Positions 39,454 through 48,740 of a stretch of 64,000 nt of DNA are shown here, piece after piece. Both the position numbers and the translations under genes were made by a program. The notes beneath the pieces are model-generated. The model searched no databases. It was not told the DNA's origin and saw only the letters and a list, made by a program, of their open reading frames with translations. Source of the stretch: Candidatus Competibacter phosphatis (lineage in GTDB: Bacteria; Pseudomonadota; Gammaproteobacteria; Competibacterales; Competibacteraceae). The DNA lies in assembly GCF_012939995.1 (NCBI RefSeq), contig NZ_SPMZ01000040.1, positions 33,629-97,628 on the forward strand, given 5' to 3'. Position 1 is the stretch's first letter. Each line of letters starts with the position of its first letter.

Positions 39454-41466
39454 ATGCCGTTGTCGCTGTCATTGGGCTTGGCCATGGCCCTGTTCGCCGT
39501 CGGTCTCCATGCGATCGCCACATCGCGCCGGGCGAGTTGCACCCGCCAGGTCTACGGGGTCAGTCTGGCCGTCTGCATCATCTTGTTGGGGATGGCGCTG
39601 GCGCATCTGCTGGGCGACCGAACGCCGATCACGCTGACCTTACCCATTGGTTTGCCCTGGCTGGGCGCGCATTTCCGCCTGGACGCGCTGTCGGCCTTTT
39701 TCCTGATCGTGGTCAATCTCGGCGGCGCGGTGGCCAGCTTGTTCGCCTTGGGCTACGGCCAGCACGAGCAGGCGCCCGAACGGGTGTTGCCGTTCTACCC
39801 GGCCTTTCTGGCCGGCATGAACTTGGTGCTGCTGGCCGACGATGCCTTTACCTTCCTGTTCGTTTGGGAATTCATGTCGCTGAGTTCGTGGGCATTGGTC
39901 ATGGCTCACCATCGAGAGCCGGCCAACGCCCGCGCCGGTTATCTGTATCTGGTCATGGCCTGTTTCGGTACCTTGGCGTTGCTGCTGGCCTTCGGACTGC
40001 TGGCCGGTCCCAATGGTGGTTACGATTTCGCCGCCATCCGCGCCGCTCAGGTCACGCCGGGCGCGGCGGCGTTGGTGCTGGCGCTGGCGCTGGCGGGAGC
40101 CGGCTCCAAGGCTGGCCTGGTGCCGCTACACGTCTGGTTGCCACTGGCGCATCCGGCCGCACCCAGCCAGGTATCGGCGTTGATGAGCGGGGTGATGACC
40201 AAGGTGGCGGTGTACGGTTTCATCCGCATCGCCTTCGATTTGCTGGGCGAGCCGGCCTGGTGGTGGGGCGGCCTGGTGCTGGCGCTGGGTGGAATCACCG
40301 CCGTGCTGGGCGTGCTGTACGCACTGATGCAGCACGATCTGAAGCGACTGCTCGCCTATCACACGGTGGAGAACATCGGCATCATCTTCATCGGTCTGGG
40401 ACTGGCGCTGGCGTTTCAGACCAATCATATGTACGCGAATGCCGCGCTGGCGCTGACCGCCGCGCTGTTTCACATCCTCAACCATTCGTTGTTCAAGAGT
40501 CTGCTGTTTCTCGGTACCGGCGCGGTGCTGACCGCCACCGGAGAGCGCGACATGGAGCGACTGGGCGGCTTGATTCACCCGATGCCATGGACTGCGCTGG
40601 CGTTTCTGATCGGCGCGGCGGCGATTTCGGCGTTGCCGCCGCTGAACGGTTTCGTCTCGGAATGGCTGACCTTCCAGGCCATCCTGGCCAGCCCGGAACT
40701 GCCGCAATGGCTGCTCAAGTTCCTGGTGCCGGCGGTTGGCGCGCTGCTGGCGCTGTCCGCCGCGCTGGCCGCCACCTGCTTCGTGAAGGCTTTCGGCATC
40801 ACCTTCCTGGGACGGCCGCGTTCGCCCGCCGCCGCCGAGGCGCGGGAGACCGATCGCTATTCACTGGTTGCGCTGTTCGTTCTGGCGGCGCTTTGCCTGC
40901 TGGCCGGCATCCTGCCCGGACTGGTGGTGGACGGCCTGTCGCCGGTGGTGGGCATGCTCAATGGCGATACCCGACTGACGGCGCAGAGCAGCCAACCCTG
41001 GTTGACGCTGGTGCCGGTGGTGGATGTCAAAAGCAGCTACAACGGCTTGCTGGTGTTGCTGTTCATGGCATTTTCCGGAATCGCCGCCGCTTTCCTGATC
41101 CATCGCTTTGCCTCCGCCGTGGCGCGGCGCGGCCCGGCCTGGGATTGCGGCTTTCCCGAAGCCAGCCCCGCAACCCAGTACACTGCCGGCAGCTTTGCCC
41201 AACCGATCCGCCGAGTGTTCGGTAGCGTGGTGTTCCAGGCCCGGGAACGGGTGTTCATGCCGCCACCGGGCGACTCGCGCGCGGCGCGCTTGGAGGTCGA
41301 ACTGCGCGACCCGGTCTGGGAGCGTGGTTACGCCCCGATCGTCGCGGCCGTGGTGGCGCTCTCCAGCCGTTTCAACGCTTTTCAATACCTCACCATCCGT
41401 CGCTATCTGAGCCTGGTATTCGGCGCGCTGGTGCTGCTGCTGCTGGGGATGGTGCTATGGCGCTGA
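39454..41466 (+). CDS. hyfB: Hyf-like membrane subunit B, proton-pumping antiporter family
   Basis: About 670 residues and some 14-16 helices, NuoL/M/N-type. Key charged segments are in FLFVWEFMSLSSWALV, GSKAGLVPLHVWLPLAHPAAPSQVSALMSG (Lys and Pro of the broken helix) and HDLKRLLAYHTVENIG. The C-terminal tail WDCGFP...QYTAGSFAQPIRRVFG is typical for HyfB. ATG 39454 is chosen; GTG 39439 lies inside the likely ribosome site (GGAAGGAG). First gene of a compact operon. Confidence 0.88.
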   Translation: MPLSLSLGLAMALFAVGLHAIATSRRASCTRQVYGVSLAVCIILLGMALAHLLGDRTPITLTLPIGLPWLGAHFRLDALSAFFLIVVNLGGAVASLFALGYGQHEQAPERVLPFYPAFLAGMNLVLLADDAFTFLFVWEFMSLSSWALVMAHHREPANARAGYLYLVMACFGTLALLLAFGLLAGPNGGYDFAAIRAAQVTPGAAALVLALALAGAGSKAGLVPLHVWLPLAHPAAPSQVSALMSGVMTKVAVYGFIRIAFDLLGEPAWWWGGLVLALGGITAVLGVLYALMQHDLKRLLAYHTVENIGIIFIGLGLALAFQTNHMYANAALALTAALFHILNHSLFKSLLFLGTGAVLTATGERDMERLGGLIHPMPWTALAFLIGAAAISALPPLNGFVSEWLTFQAILASPELPQWLLKFLVPAVGALLALSAALAATCFVKAFGITFLGRPRSPAAAEARETDRYSLVALFVLAALCLLAGILPGLVVDGLSPVVGMLNGDTRLTAQSSQPWLTLVPVVDVKSSYNGLLVLLFMAFSGIAAAFLIHRFASAVARRGPAWDCGFPEASPATQYTAGSFAQPIRRVFGSVVFQARERVFMPPPGDSRAARLEVELRDPVWERGYAPIVAAVVALSSRFNAFQYLTIRRYLSLVFGALVLLLLGMVLWR

Positions 41467-42414
41467 CCGCCGATCATGGGGTGCAGGGCTGCCAGATGCT
41501 GCTGACGCTGCTGTTGGCTCCGCTGCTTACCGGTTTTGTCCGCACGATCAAGGCGCGACTGCTGCGTCGGCGTGGCCCGACCCCGCTGCAACCCTACCGC
41601 GATCTGCTCAAGCTGTTGCGCAAGGATGTGGTGCTGGCCGACTCCGCCTCCTGGCTGTTTCGGGTGGCGCCCTATCTGATATTCGCCGCCATCTGGGTGG
41701 CGGCGTCGCTGGTGCCGACTTTCGCCAGTGGCCTGCCGTTCAGTTGGACGGCCGATCTGATCGCCATCGTTGCCCTACTGGGCACTGCCCGCTTTTTTTC
41801 TGGCCTTGGCCGGACTCGACGTCGGCACCAGCTTCGGCGGCATCGGCGCCAGCCGCGAGATGATGATCGCCTCGCTGGCCGAACCGGCCATGCTGATGAT
41901 GGTGTTCACCTTGTCGCTGCTGGCCGGCACCACCGAACTGTCGGCGGTCGCCCGTTTCATGCTGAATGCCGATGTTGGCCTGCGGGTGTCGTTGGCGCTG
42001 GCGTTGCTGGCCTTGGTCATGGTGGCAATCGCCGAAAATGCCCGGATCCCGGTCGACAATCCGGCCACCCACCTGGAACTGACCATGGTGCATGAGGCGA
42101 TGGTACTGGAATACTCCGGCCGCCATCTGGCACTGATCGAGTTGGCCGCTTCCCTGAAGTTGTTGCTCTATCTGTCGCTGACGGCCTGCATCTTCGCGCC
42201 CTGGGGCATGGCGACCGCCGGCGCGGGTTTCGTGGATTACCTGGTGGGCGTGGTCGCGTATCTGGCCAAGCTGGCGGCGGGCGGCCTGTTGTTGGCGCTG
42301 TTCGAAACCAGCATCGCCAAGATGCGAGTGTTCCGGGTCGGCGAATTTCTGGGCGCGGCGCTGATGCTGGGTTTGCTCGGCACCCTGTTGCTGTTCGTGT
42401 CCCGGAGTCTGTGA
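41457..42414 (+). CDS. hyfC: Hyf-like membrane subunit C (NuoH-type anchor), one-base frameshift
   Basis: About 318 residues. NuoH-like protein joining the hydrophilic and membrane arms: N-terminal LLLAPLLTGFVRTIKARLLRRRGPTPLQPYRDLLKLLRK, later ENARIPVDNPATHLELTMVHEAM. One surplus T in the seven-T run 41793-41799 breaks the frame; removing it gives ARFFLALAGLDVGTSFGGIGASRE and a continuous protein. The start overlaps the hyfB stop by ten bases, and the stop overlaps the next ATG. Confidence 0.88.
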
Positions 42415-43079
42415 TGCACGGTCTGGCCTTCGATATCGCCCATTTTCTGGCGGGCGGCATGGTGGTGGCGAGCTTTCTGCTGCTGTATCAGGATCGCCTC
42501 TACGCCCTGATCCACGTTTTCGCCCTGCACTCGCTGGTGCTGGCGCTGGCGGTCGGCTGGCAGGCCGCCGTTCAGGGCGCGCATCACCTGTACATCACGG
42601 CGGGCATCGCGCTGGTGTTCAAGGCGATCGTCATTCCGGTCGCGCTCCACCGCATCGTCCGGCAACTCGGCATCCATCGCACGCTGGAGACGGTGCGGGG
42701 CGTGGGCCGGGACATGCTGGCCGGTACCGGGTTGGTGGCGCTGGCGATTCTGGTGATGCTGCCGGTGACGGCCACCGCCGACGCGCTGGCGCGCGAAGAT
42801 CTGGCCTTCGCCCTGGCGGTGGTGTTGCTGGGGTTGCTGCTGATGGTCACCCGCCACAACGCGGTCAGCCTGGTGATCGGTTTCATGTCGCTGGAGAACG
42901 GGCTGGTGCTGGCCGCCGCCGGGGCGCGCGGCATGCCGCTGGCGGTGGAAATCAGCGTCGCTTTCTCGGTACTGATCGCGTTGATCGTGATCGGCATCTT
43001 TCTGTTCCGCATCCGGGAGCGCTTCGATAGCGTGGACATGCAGGCGATGGATACCTTCCGGGAGGAGCGGCGGCGATGA
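42414..43079 (+). CDS. hyfE: Hyf-like membrane subunit E
   Basis: 221 residues, about six or seven helices, NuoK-like with ENGLVLAAAGARG near residue 160 (the conserved membrane glutamate). ATG 42414 overlaps the hyfC stop; GTG 42411 is an alternative one codon earlier. In Hyf-type complexes this subunit lies between the antiporter-like subunits. Confidence 0.85.
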   Translation: MHGLAFDIAHFLAGGMVVASFLLLYQDRLYALIHVFALHSLVLALAVGWQAAVQGAHHLYITAGIALVFKAIVIPVALHRIVRQLGIHRTLETVRGVGRDMLAGTGLVALAILVMLPVTATADALAREDLAFALAVVLLGLLLMVTRHNAVSLVIGFMSLENGLVLAAAGARGMPLAVEISVAFSVLIALIVIGIFLFRIRERFDSVDMQAMDTFREERRR

Positions 43080-44533
43080 GCGGCGCGGATCTCGGTCTCA
43101 TGGCGATGGCCACGTTGTTGGGCGTTCCGGCCATCGCGGCGCTGGTGCTGGTGTTGGTGTCCGGTTACCGGTTCGGCGCCCGGCTGAACGTCGGCGCGGC
43201 GCTGTTGTGCCTGCTGGCCGCCGCCGCCCTGTTCCAGGCGCGACCCGAGGCCAATCTCTACCTGCGGGTGGACGACTTCAACATCTATCTGATCGCGCTG
43301 AACAATTGGGTCAGCTTCACCACCAGCGTGTTCAGTGCCGGCTACATCGCCCACGAACTGGAAACCGGCAGGCTGACCCCGGCGTATCTGCGCTTCTATC
43401 ACGCCATGTATCAGGCGCTGCTGTTCGCCATGAACCTGGCGCTGCTGGCCAACAACATCGGACTGCTGTGGGTGGCGATCGAGTTGGCGACGTTGGTGAC
43501 GGTGCTGATGGTCGGTCTCTACCGGACCCACGCCGCGCTGGAAGCCGCCTGGAAGTATTTCATCCTGGGTAGCCTCGGCATCGCCCTGGCGCTGTTCGGC
43601 ACCATCCTGGTGTACCTGGCGGCGCAGCCGGCGATCGGGCAGGGGCTGCCGGCCATGGCTTGGGACCGATTGCTCGCGCATGCCGATGCTTTCGATCCGG
43701 CGCTGCTCAATCTGGCGTTCATATTCCTGTTGCTCGGTTACGGTACCAAGGCCGGTCTGGTACCGCTGCACGCCTGGCTGCCGGACGCGCACGCCGAGGG
43801 TCCCACGCCGATCTCGGCGGTGCTGTCCGGGTTGTTGTTGAACGTGGCGCTGTATGCGGTGCTGCGCTTCAAGATGCTGATGAGCGCCAATCCGTCCGCG
43901 CTGGCGCCGGGGCCGCTGATGGTCGGTCTGGGGCTATTGTCCCTGCTGTTCGCCGGCTTGATGCTGTACCGCCGGGGCGATATCAAACGCTTGTTCGCCT
44001 ATTCCTCCATCGAACACATGGGCATCATCACCTTCGCCTTCGGCATGGGCGGGCCGCTGGCCAACTTCGCCGGGTTGCTGCACATGACCCTGCACAGCCT
44101 GACCAAGTCGGCGATTTTCTTCACCGTGGGCCATATTTCCCAAGTCAAGGGCACCCAGCGGATTTCCACCATTCGCGGCTTGACCGTCACTCATCCAACC
44201 CTCGGTTGGGGGCTGGTGGCGGGCGTGATCGCCATCGCCGGGATGCCGCCGTTCGGGGTTTTCATGAGCGAGTTCCTGGTGGTGAGTTCCACCTTCGCCC
44301 GCCAACCGTTGCTGGCGCTGCCGCTGGTGGTGGGGTTACTGCTGGCGTTCGGCACCCTGCTATGGCGGTTGCACGGCGTGGCGTTCGGCCAGCCGGACAA
44401 CGCCGCGTTCGTGCCGGTGCGGGCCAGCACCTTGCCGACGACGGTGCATCTGCTGCTGGTGCTGGTCGCCGGATTCTGGTTGCCCGAGCCGCTGGTGGCC
44501 TGGTTCCGCCATGTCGCGGTGTTGCTGGGGTGA
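43076..44533 (+). CDS. hyfF: Hyf-like membrane subunit F, second antiporter-type subunit
   Basis: 485 residues, NuoN/M-like. It shows LLWVAIELATLVTVLMV (conserved Glu), GYGTKAGLVPLHAWLPDAHAEGPTPISAVLSG (Lys and broken helix) and DIKRLFAYSSIEHMG. With hyfB it gives the complex two antiporter-like channels. The start overlaps the hyfE stop by four bases. Confidence 0.88.
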   Translation: MSGADLGLMAMATLLGVPAIAALVLVLVSGYRFGARLNVGAALLCLLAAAALFQARPEANLYLRVDDFNIYLIALNNWVSFTTSVFSAGYIAHELETGRLTPAYLRFYHAMYQALLFAMNLALLANNIGLLWVAIELATLVTVLMVGLYRTHAALEAAWKYFILGSLGIALALFGTILVYLAAQPAIGQGLPAMAWDRLLAHADAFDPALLNLAFIFLLLGYGTKAGLVPLHAWLPDAHAEGPTPISAVLSGLLLNVALYAVLRFKMLMSANPSALAPGPLMVGLGLLSLLFAGLMLYRRGDIKRLFAYSSIEHMGIITFAFGMGGPLANFAGLLHMTLHSLTKSAIFFTVGHISQVKGTQRISTIRGLTVTHPTLGWGLVAGVIAIAGMPPFGVFMSEFLVVSSTFARQPLLALPLVVGLLLAFGTLLWRLHGVAFGQPDNAAFVPVRASTLPTTVHLLLVLVAGFWLPEPLVAWFRHVAVLLG

Positions 44534-44543
44534 GGGCGGTACG

Positions 44544-46076
44544 ATGAGCGCGACCAATACCAACTCCGCCTTGCTGACCGTGCTGGGGGTCGGACATCTG
44601 GTCACCGGGCATCGACCCTGGCTCCGGTTCGTGGTGACCGCCGAAACCTGGAACGTGCTGCTGGCCGGTTTGGCGAAAAGCAGATGGAGTCTGCTCGGAT
44701 TATGGGGCGAACCCGGCATGGTTCACCTGGCGGCTCATGAGTTCGAGACCGGTACGCCGGGCATCGCCAGCCTGCCCTGTTCGGCCGGCGAGTTTCCCTC
44801 GGTGGGGCGCTGGCATCCGCCGGCGCAACGCTTGGAACGCGCCATCGCTGATCTGGTCGGTCTGCAACCGGCCGCCGGTCCCGATCTTCGTCCCTGGCTG
44901 GATCACGGCTGCTGGCCGCTGCGTCATCCTCTGGGTTCTCCAACCGCGCCGGCCGAAGCGCTGCCGCCTTATCCGTTTCTACCGACGGAGGGCGAAAGCC
45001 TGCACCAGATTCCGGTGGGGCCGGTTCACGCCGGCATCATCGAACCCGGCCATTTCCGCTTTACCGCCAACGGCGAGGCCGTGGTCCGGCTGGAAGAGCG
45101 GCTGGGTTATGTCCACAAGGGTATCGAGAGCCTGCTGAACGGTGCGTCGCTGGAACGGGCGGCGCGGTTGGTGGGGCGGGTATCCGGCGACAGCACGGTG
45201 GCTTATGCCTTGGCCTTCGCTCGGGCGGTCGAGGCGGCGACGGAAACTGAGATTCCCGCGCGCGCGCATTGGTTGCGGGCGCTGATGGCCGAATTGGAGC
45301 GCTTGGCCAATCACTGCGGCGACATCGGCGCGATCTGCAACGACGCCGCCTTTGCCTTGATGCTGGCCCATTGCGCGGTGTTGCGCGAGCGGGTGCTGCG
45401 CGCCAGCGCCGCCTGCTTCGGTCATCGTCTGCTGATGGATTGCGTGGTTCCGGGAGGCGTGACCGTCGATTTGCCGGCGGATGGCGTGCCGATCTTGCGA
45501 GCCCTGCTGGCCGAGATGCGCCGCGCGTTTCCACCCTTGGTCGAGTTGTATGACAACACCGCCTCGCTGCAAGATCGCGCCGCCAATACCGGGACGCTCA
45601 ATCCGACGCTGGTCCAGCAGTTCGGTTGCGGCGGCGTGATCGGCCGCGCCGCCGGCCGTGCCTTCGACGCTCGCCGCGAGCCGGGTTACCCGCCCTACGA
45701 TCAGCTTGAGTTCGAGGTGCCGGTGCGGCGCGAAAGCGACGTCAACGCCCGGGTGTGGATTCGCATCCGCGAGGTGGAACAGAGTCTGGCCCTGATCGAA
45801 GGGATTCTGGAGCGATTGCCATCGGGTCCGGTGCATGGGGCACTGAATCAGTCTGGCCGGCTGGTCGAAGGCATGGCGCTGGTCGAGGGCTTTCGCGGCG
45901 ACATCCTGGTTTGGTTGCGCTTGGCCGCCGACGGCACGGTGGCGCGCTGTCATCCGCGCGATCCCTCCTGGTTTCAGTGGCCGCTGCTGGAAGCCGCCAT
46001 CGAAGGCAATATCGTGGCGGATTTTCCCTTGTGTAACAAATCCTTCAACTGCTCGTATTCGGGCCACGATCTCTAG
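44544..46076 (+). CDS. hyfG: Hyf-like large subunit without [NiFe] ligands (energy-converting hydrogenase-related)
   Basis: 510 residues, a NuoC-like N-terminus (about 1-150) fused to a NuoD/hydrogenase-large-subunit-like body. The first ligand motif, RxCGxC in hydrogenases, reads RVSGDS here, so Ser214 and Ser217 replace both cysteines. The last motif, DPCxxC, reads NCSYSG, so Ser504 and Gly507 replace the second pair. No nickel site can form. Surrounding landmarks (YVHKGIESLL, ELERLANHCGDIGAI) are intact, so this is a related complex rather than a damaged gene. It is commonly mis-annotated as a hydrogenase subunit. No maturation genes are near. Confidence 0.88.
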   Translation: MSATNTNSALLTVLGVGHLVTGHRPWLRFVVTAETWNVLLAGLAKSRWSLLGLWGEPGMVHLAAHEFETGTPGIASLPCSAGEFPSVGRWHPPAQRLERAIADLVGLQPAAGPDLRPWLDHGCWPLRHPLGSPTAPAEALPPYPFLPTEGESLHQIPVGPVHAGIIEPGHFRFTANGEAVVRLEERLGYVHKGIESLLNGASLERAARLVGRVSGDSTVAYALAFARAVEAATETEIPARAHWLRALMAELERLANHCGDIGAICNDAAFALMLAHCAVLRERVLRASAACFGHRLLMDCVVPGGVTVDLPADGVPILRALLAEMRRAFPPLVELYDNTASLQDRAANTGTLNPTLVQQFGCGGVIGRAAGRAFDARREPGYPPYDQLEFEVPVRRESDVNARVWIRIREVEQSLALIEGILERLPSGPVHGALNQSGRLVEGMALVEGFRGDILVWLRLAADGTVARCHPRDPSWFQWPLLEAAIEGNIVADFPLCNKSFNCSYSGHDL

Positions 46077-46086
46077 GCGCTCCGTC

Positions 46087-46602
46087 ATGCGCAAGCTGCT
46101 GTTGCAAAATGGGTGGCGGTCGCCGCTGACCCTTCCCGCTCCGGCGCCTTCCGAATCCGCCCTGACCGAATTGGGCGCGAAGGTCGATCGAGCCGCCCGC
46201 CGCCGCCTGGGTCGCAGTCTGGCGATCCGCGAGGTGGATGCCGGCTCCTGCAACGGTTGCGAGCTGGAGATCCATGCGCTGAACAATGCTTTTTACGACC
46301 TGGAGCGCTTCGGTTTCCACTTCGTCGCCTCGCCGCGCCATGCCGATGTGTTGCTGGTGACCGGGCCGGTGACGGTCAATATGCGCGAGGCGCTGGAGCG
46401 CACCTATGCCGCCACGCCCGATCCGAAATGGGTGGTCGCGGTGGGCGATTGCGGGCGGAACGGCGGGGTGTTCGCCGGCGGCTACGCCTGCGTCGGCGGG
46501 GTGGCCGAGGTCATTCCCGTCGATCTGCACATTCCCGGTTGTCCACCCAATCCCATGCAATTACTGGAAGGCTTGCTGGCGTTGTTGCAAGTGGTCCGAT
46601 AG
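46087..46602 (+). CDS. hyfI: Hyf-like [4Fe-4S] small subunit (NuoB-type)
   Basis: 171 residues. All four cluster cysteines are present: Cys55 and Cys58 (SCNGCELE), Cys122 (GDCGRNGG) and Cys152 (IPGCPPNP). The proximal iron-sulfur cluster is therefore kept although the partner large subunit has lost its nickel site. It directly follows hyfG (10 bp). No ferredoxin-like HyfA/HyfH gene is in the cluster, so the electron donor is not evident. Confidence 0.9.
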   Translation: MRKLLLQNGWRSPLTLPAPAPSESALTELGAKVDRAARRRLGRSLAIREVDAGSCNGCELEIHALNNAFYDLERFGFHFVASPRHADVLLVTGPVTVNMREALERTYAATPDPKWVVAVGDCGRNGGVFAGGYACVGGVAEVIPVDLHIPGCPPNPMQLLEGLLALLQVVR

Positions 46603-46638
46603 TTGTTTACCGCCAACCCATCGATTTGGAGGCATCCC

Positions 46639-46827
46639 ATGACCATTACCGTTGCCGAACTGCAACGCTTCAAGGATTCCATGGTGTACCTGAGTCAACT
46701 CAGGTCGATCCCGCTGGAAATCATCGAGTTTTATCTGGAAAACGAGCGGGGCTACATCATCGAGGAGTCCAAGTCCGGCGATGAAAAGACTGTGATCGTT
46801 CAGCCCCCGCGTTCCCAAAACGGATAA
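46639..46827 (+). CDS. Small conserved-looking protein between hyfI and sulP
   Basis: 62 residues (MTITVAELQRFKDSMVYLSQ...), acidic and helical, no membrane helix. ATG 46639 has an excellent site (TTTGGAGG). It lies 36 bp after hyfI and 14 bp before sulP, so it is part of the operon. It may be an accessory subunit of the complex or of the transporter; no family is recognised. Confidence 0.65.
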   Translation: MTITVAELQRFKDSMVYLSQLRSIPLEIIEFYLENERGYIIEESKSGDEKTVIVQPPRSQNG

Positions 46828-46841
46828 AGAATCCGCTCTTC

Positions 46842-48617
46842 ATGAAACCCGACCGGGAGCATTCACTTTATCTGCCGTTTGGTACCGCCCTGCGCGACAA
46901 GCTGCGCGGCGGTTATAACCTGTCCAAGTTGCGAGAAGACTTGCTGGCCGGCATTACCGTCGGCATTGTCGCGGTGCCGCTGTCGATGGCGTTGGCGATC
47001 GGCAGCGGGGTGCCGCCGCAGTATGGCTTGTACACCGCCATCGTCGCCGGGTTGCTGATCGCCCTGACCGGCGGCTCCCGCTACAGCGTGTCCGGGCCGA
47101 CCGCCGCCTTCATCGTCATCCTGCATCCCATCGCTGAGAAATATGGCCTTGGCGGGTTGGTCACTGCCAGTTGCATGGCCGGTATCATATTGATCGGCAT
47201 GGGTGTGGCACGGATGGGCAAGCTGATCCAGTTCATTCCCTATCCGGTGACCACCGGTTTCACCGCCGGCATCGCGGTGGTGATCGCCAGCCTGCAATTC
47301 AAGGATTTCCTCGGCCTGCAACTGGCTGCCCAGCCCGAGAATTTCGTGGAGCGGTTATGGCTGGTGGGGCAGGCGCTGCCCGGTTTGCACCTGCCGGATT
47401 TGCTGATAGGCGCCCTGACCTTGGCTCTATTGATCCTATGGCCGCGCCTGAAAACCGGCTTGCCGGCGCCGCTGGCCGGTCTGGCGATCGCCACCGTATT
47501 GGCTTGGCTGCTCGGTCGAACCGTGGACGGTTTCGAGGTCGCTACCATCGCGTCGCGGTTCAGCTATACGTTGGGCGGAGAGACCTTGCCGGGCATCCCG
47601 CCATTCCTGCCAAGTTTCGGGTTGCCGTGGCAATTGCCCGGCCCGGACGGACCAGTATTGGGGCTGTCGCTGGGATTGATCAAGGATTTGCTGGGTCCGG
47701 CGATGGCGATCGCCATGCTGGGGGCCATCGAGTCGCTGCTATGCGCGGTGGTGGCCGACGGCATGACCGGCACCAAGCACGATCCCGACGCCGAACTGAT
47801 CGGGCAGGGCATCGGCAACGTCGTGGCGCCGTTTTTCGGCGGTATCGCCGCGACCGGTGCGCTGGCTCGCACCGCCGCCAACATCCGCGCTGGCGCCCGA
47901 GGTCCGTTGGCCGCCGTCTTCCACGCCTTGTTCGTGCTGTCGGTCTTGCTGGCACTGGCGCCGCTGCTGGGTTATCTGCCCATGGCCGCGTTGGCCGCCT
48001 TGCTGCTGCTGGTGGCATGGAACATGAGCGAACTCAAGCACTTTCGTCATATCATTCAGGTGGCGCCCGGCAGCGACATCCTGGTATTGCTGGTCTGTTT
48101 CGGGTTGACGGTGCTGTTCGATATGGTGGTCGCCATCAGTGTCGGCGTGGTGCTGGCCGCGCTGCTGTTCATGAACCGCATGGCGGCCTTGACCGGCGGC
48201 AAGCATGTGGAGGCCGATCATCCTCATCTTGAAAGCCCGCTGCCGGACGGCGTGCGCTTGTATGAAGTTTCCGGTTCGCTCTTCTTCGGCGCGGCGGAAA
48301 AGGCAATGAGCGCCTTGCACGACATCGGGGTCCGGCCGCGAGCGGTCATCATCGATATCGAAGCAGTGACAGTCATGGATGTGTCGGGATTGGTGGCGTT
48401 GGACTCAGCCATCGAGCGGCTGCGGAGCGACGAAGTGCTGGTGGCGGTGGCGGGCGTGCACGGTCAGCCGGCACTGCTGATGCGCCGCGCCGGGTTGCAC
48501 AACGTTCCCGGTAAATTGCTACTGTCGGCCAGCCTGCCACAGGCACTGGCGCGAGTGCGGCATTATTTGGGCGAAACCGCGACCGGTCGGCCCTTGCTGA
48601 CCGAGCAGATCTCCTGA
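46842..48617 (+). CDS. SulP-family anion transporter with STAS domain
   Basis: 591 residues. The SLC26/SulP membrane domain begins with DLLAGITVGIVAVPLSMALAIGSGVPPQYGLY and has GPTAAFIVIL. The C-terminal STAS domain is at about 455-570 (VRLYEVSGSLFFGAAEKA, VIIDIEAVTVMDVSGLVALD). Substrates in the family include sulfate, bicarbonate and dicarboxylates. Its place at the end of the Hyf-like operon suggests it uses or is energised by that complex. The last ~60 codons are duplicated at 52943-53126. Confidence 0.9.
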   Translation: MKPDREHSLYLPFGTALRDKLRGGYNLSKLREDLLAGITVGIVAVPLSMALAIGSGVPPQYGLYTAIVAGLLIALTGGSRYSVSGPTAAFIVILHPIAEKYGLGGLVTASCMAGIILIGMGVARMGKLIQFIPYPVTTGFTAGIAVVIASLQFKDFLGLQLAAQPENFVERLWLVGQALPGLHLPDLLIGALTLALLILWPRLKTGLPAPLAGLAIATVLAWLLGRTVDGFEVATIASRFSYTLGGETLPGIPPFLPSFGLPWQLPGPDGPVLGLSLGLIKDLLGPAMAIAMLGAIESLLCAVVADGMTGTKHDPDAELIGQGIGNVVAPFFGGIAATGALARTAANIRAGARGPLAAVFHALFVLSVLLALAPLLGYLPMAALAALLLLVAWNMSELKHFRHIIQVAPGSDILVLLVCFGLTVLFDMVVAISVGVVLAALLFMNRMAALTGGKHVEADHPHLESPLPDGVRLYEVSGSLFFGAAEKAMSALHDIGVRPRAVIIDIEAVTVMDVSGLVALDSAIERLRSDEVLVAVAGVHGQPALLMRRAGLHNVPGKLLLSASLPQALARVRHYLGETATGRPLLTEQIS

Positions 48618-48621
48618 ACGG
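48438..48621 (+). repeat. 184-bp direct repeat, copy 1 (3' end of sulP)
   Basis: Covers the last ~60 codons of sulP, its stop and four further bases. It matches 52943-53126 over its whole length with five mismatches by my reading (about 97 %). The two copies bracket the 4.3-kb block 48622-52942. Sequence beyond both ends differs. Confidence 0.9.
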
Positions 48622-48740
48622 TTGAGGGGTACCCTGTCCAGGGCTGATGCGTTTCAGAACAGCAAGATTTCGCCGCACCGGCCGATATGTCGGCCAATTA
48701 GCTGCGGATTTTCAGTGTTCGTAGGGAGTTAGACTGCGTC

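Noticed and set aside
39454..46602. A functional hydrogenase-4 / formate hydrogenlyase
   Set aside because: Both cysteine ligand pairs are absent from the large subunit and there is no maturation, formate dehydrogenase or ferredoxin-like gene.
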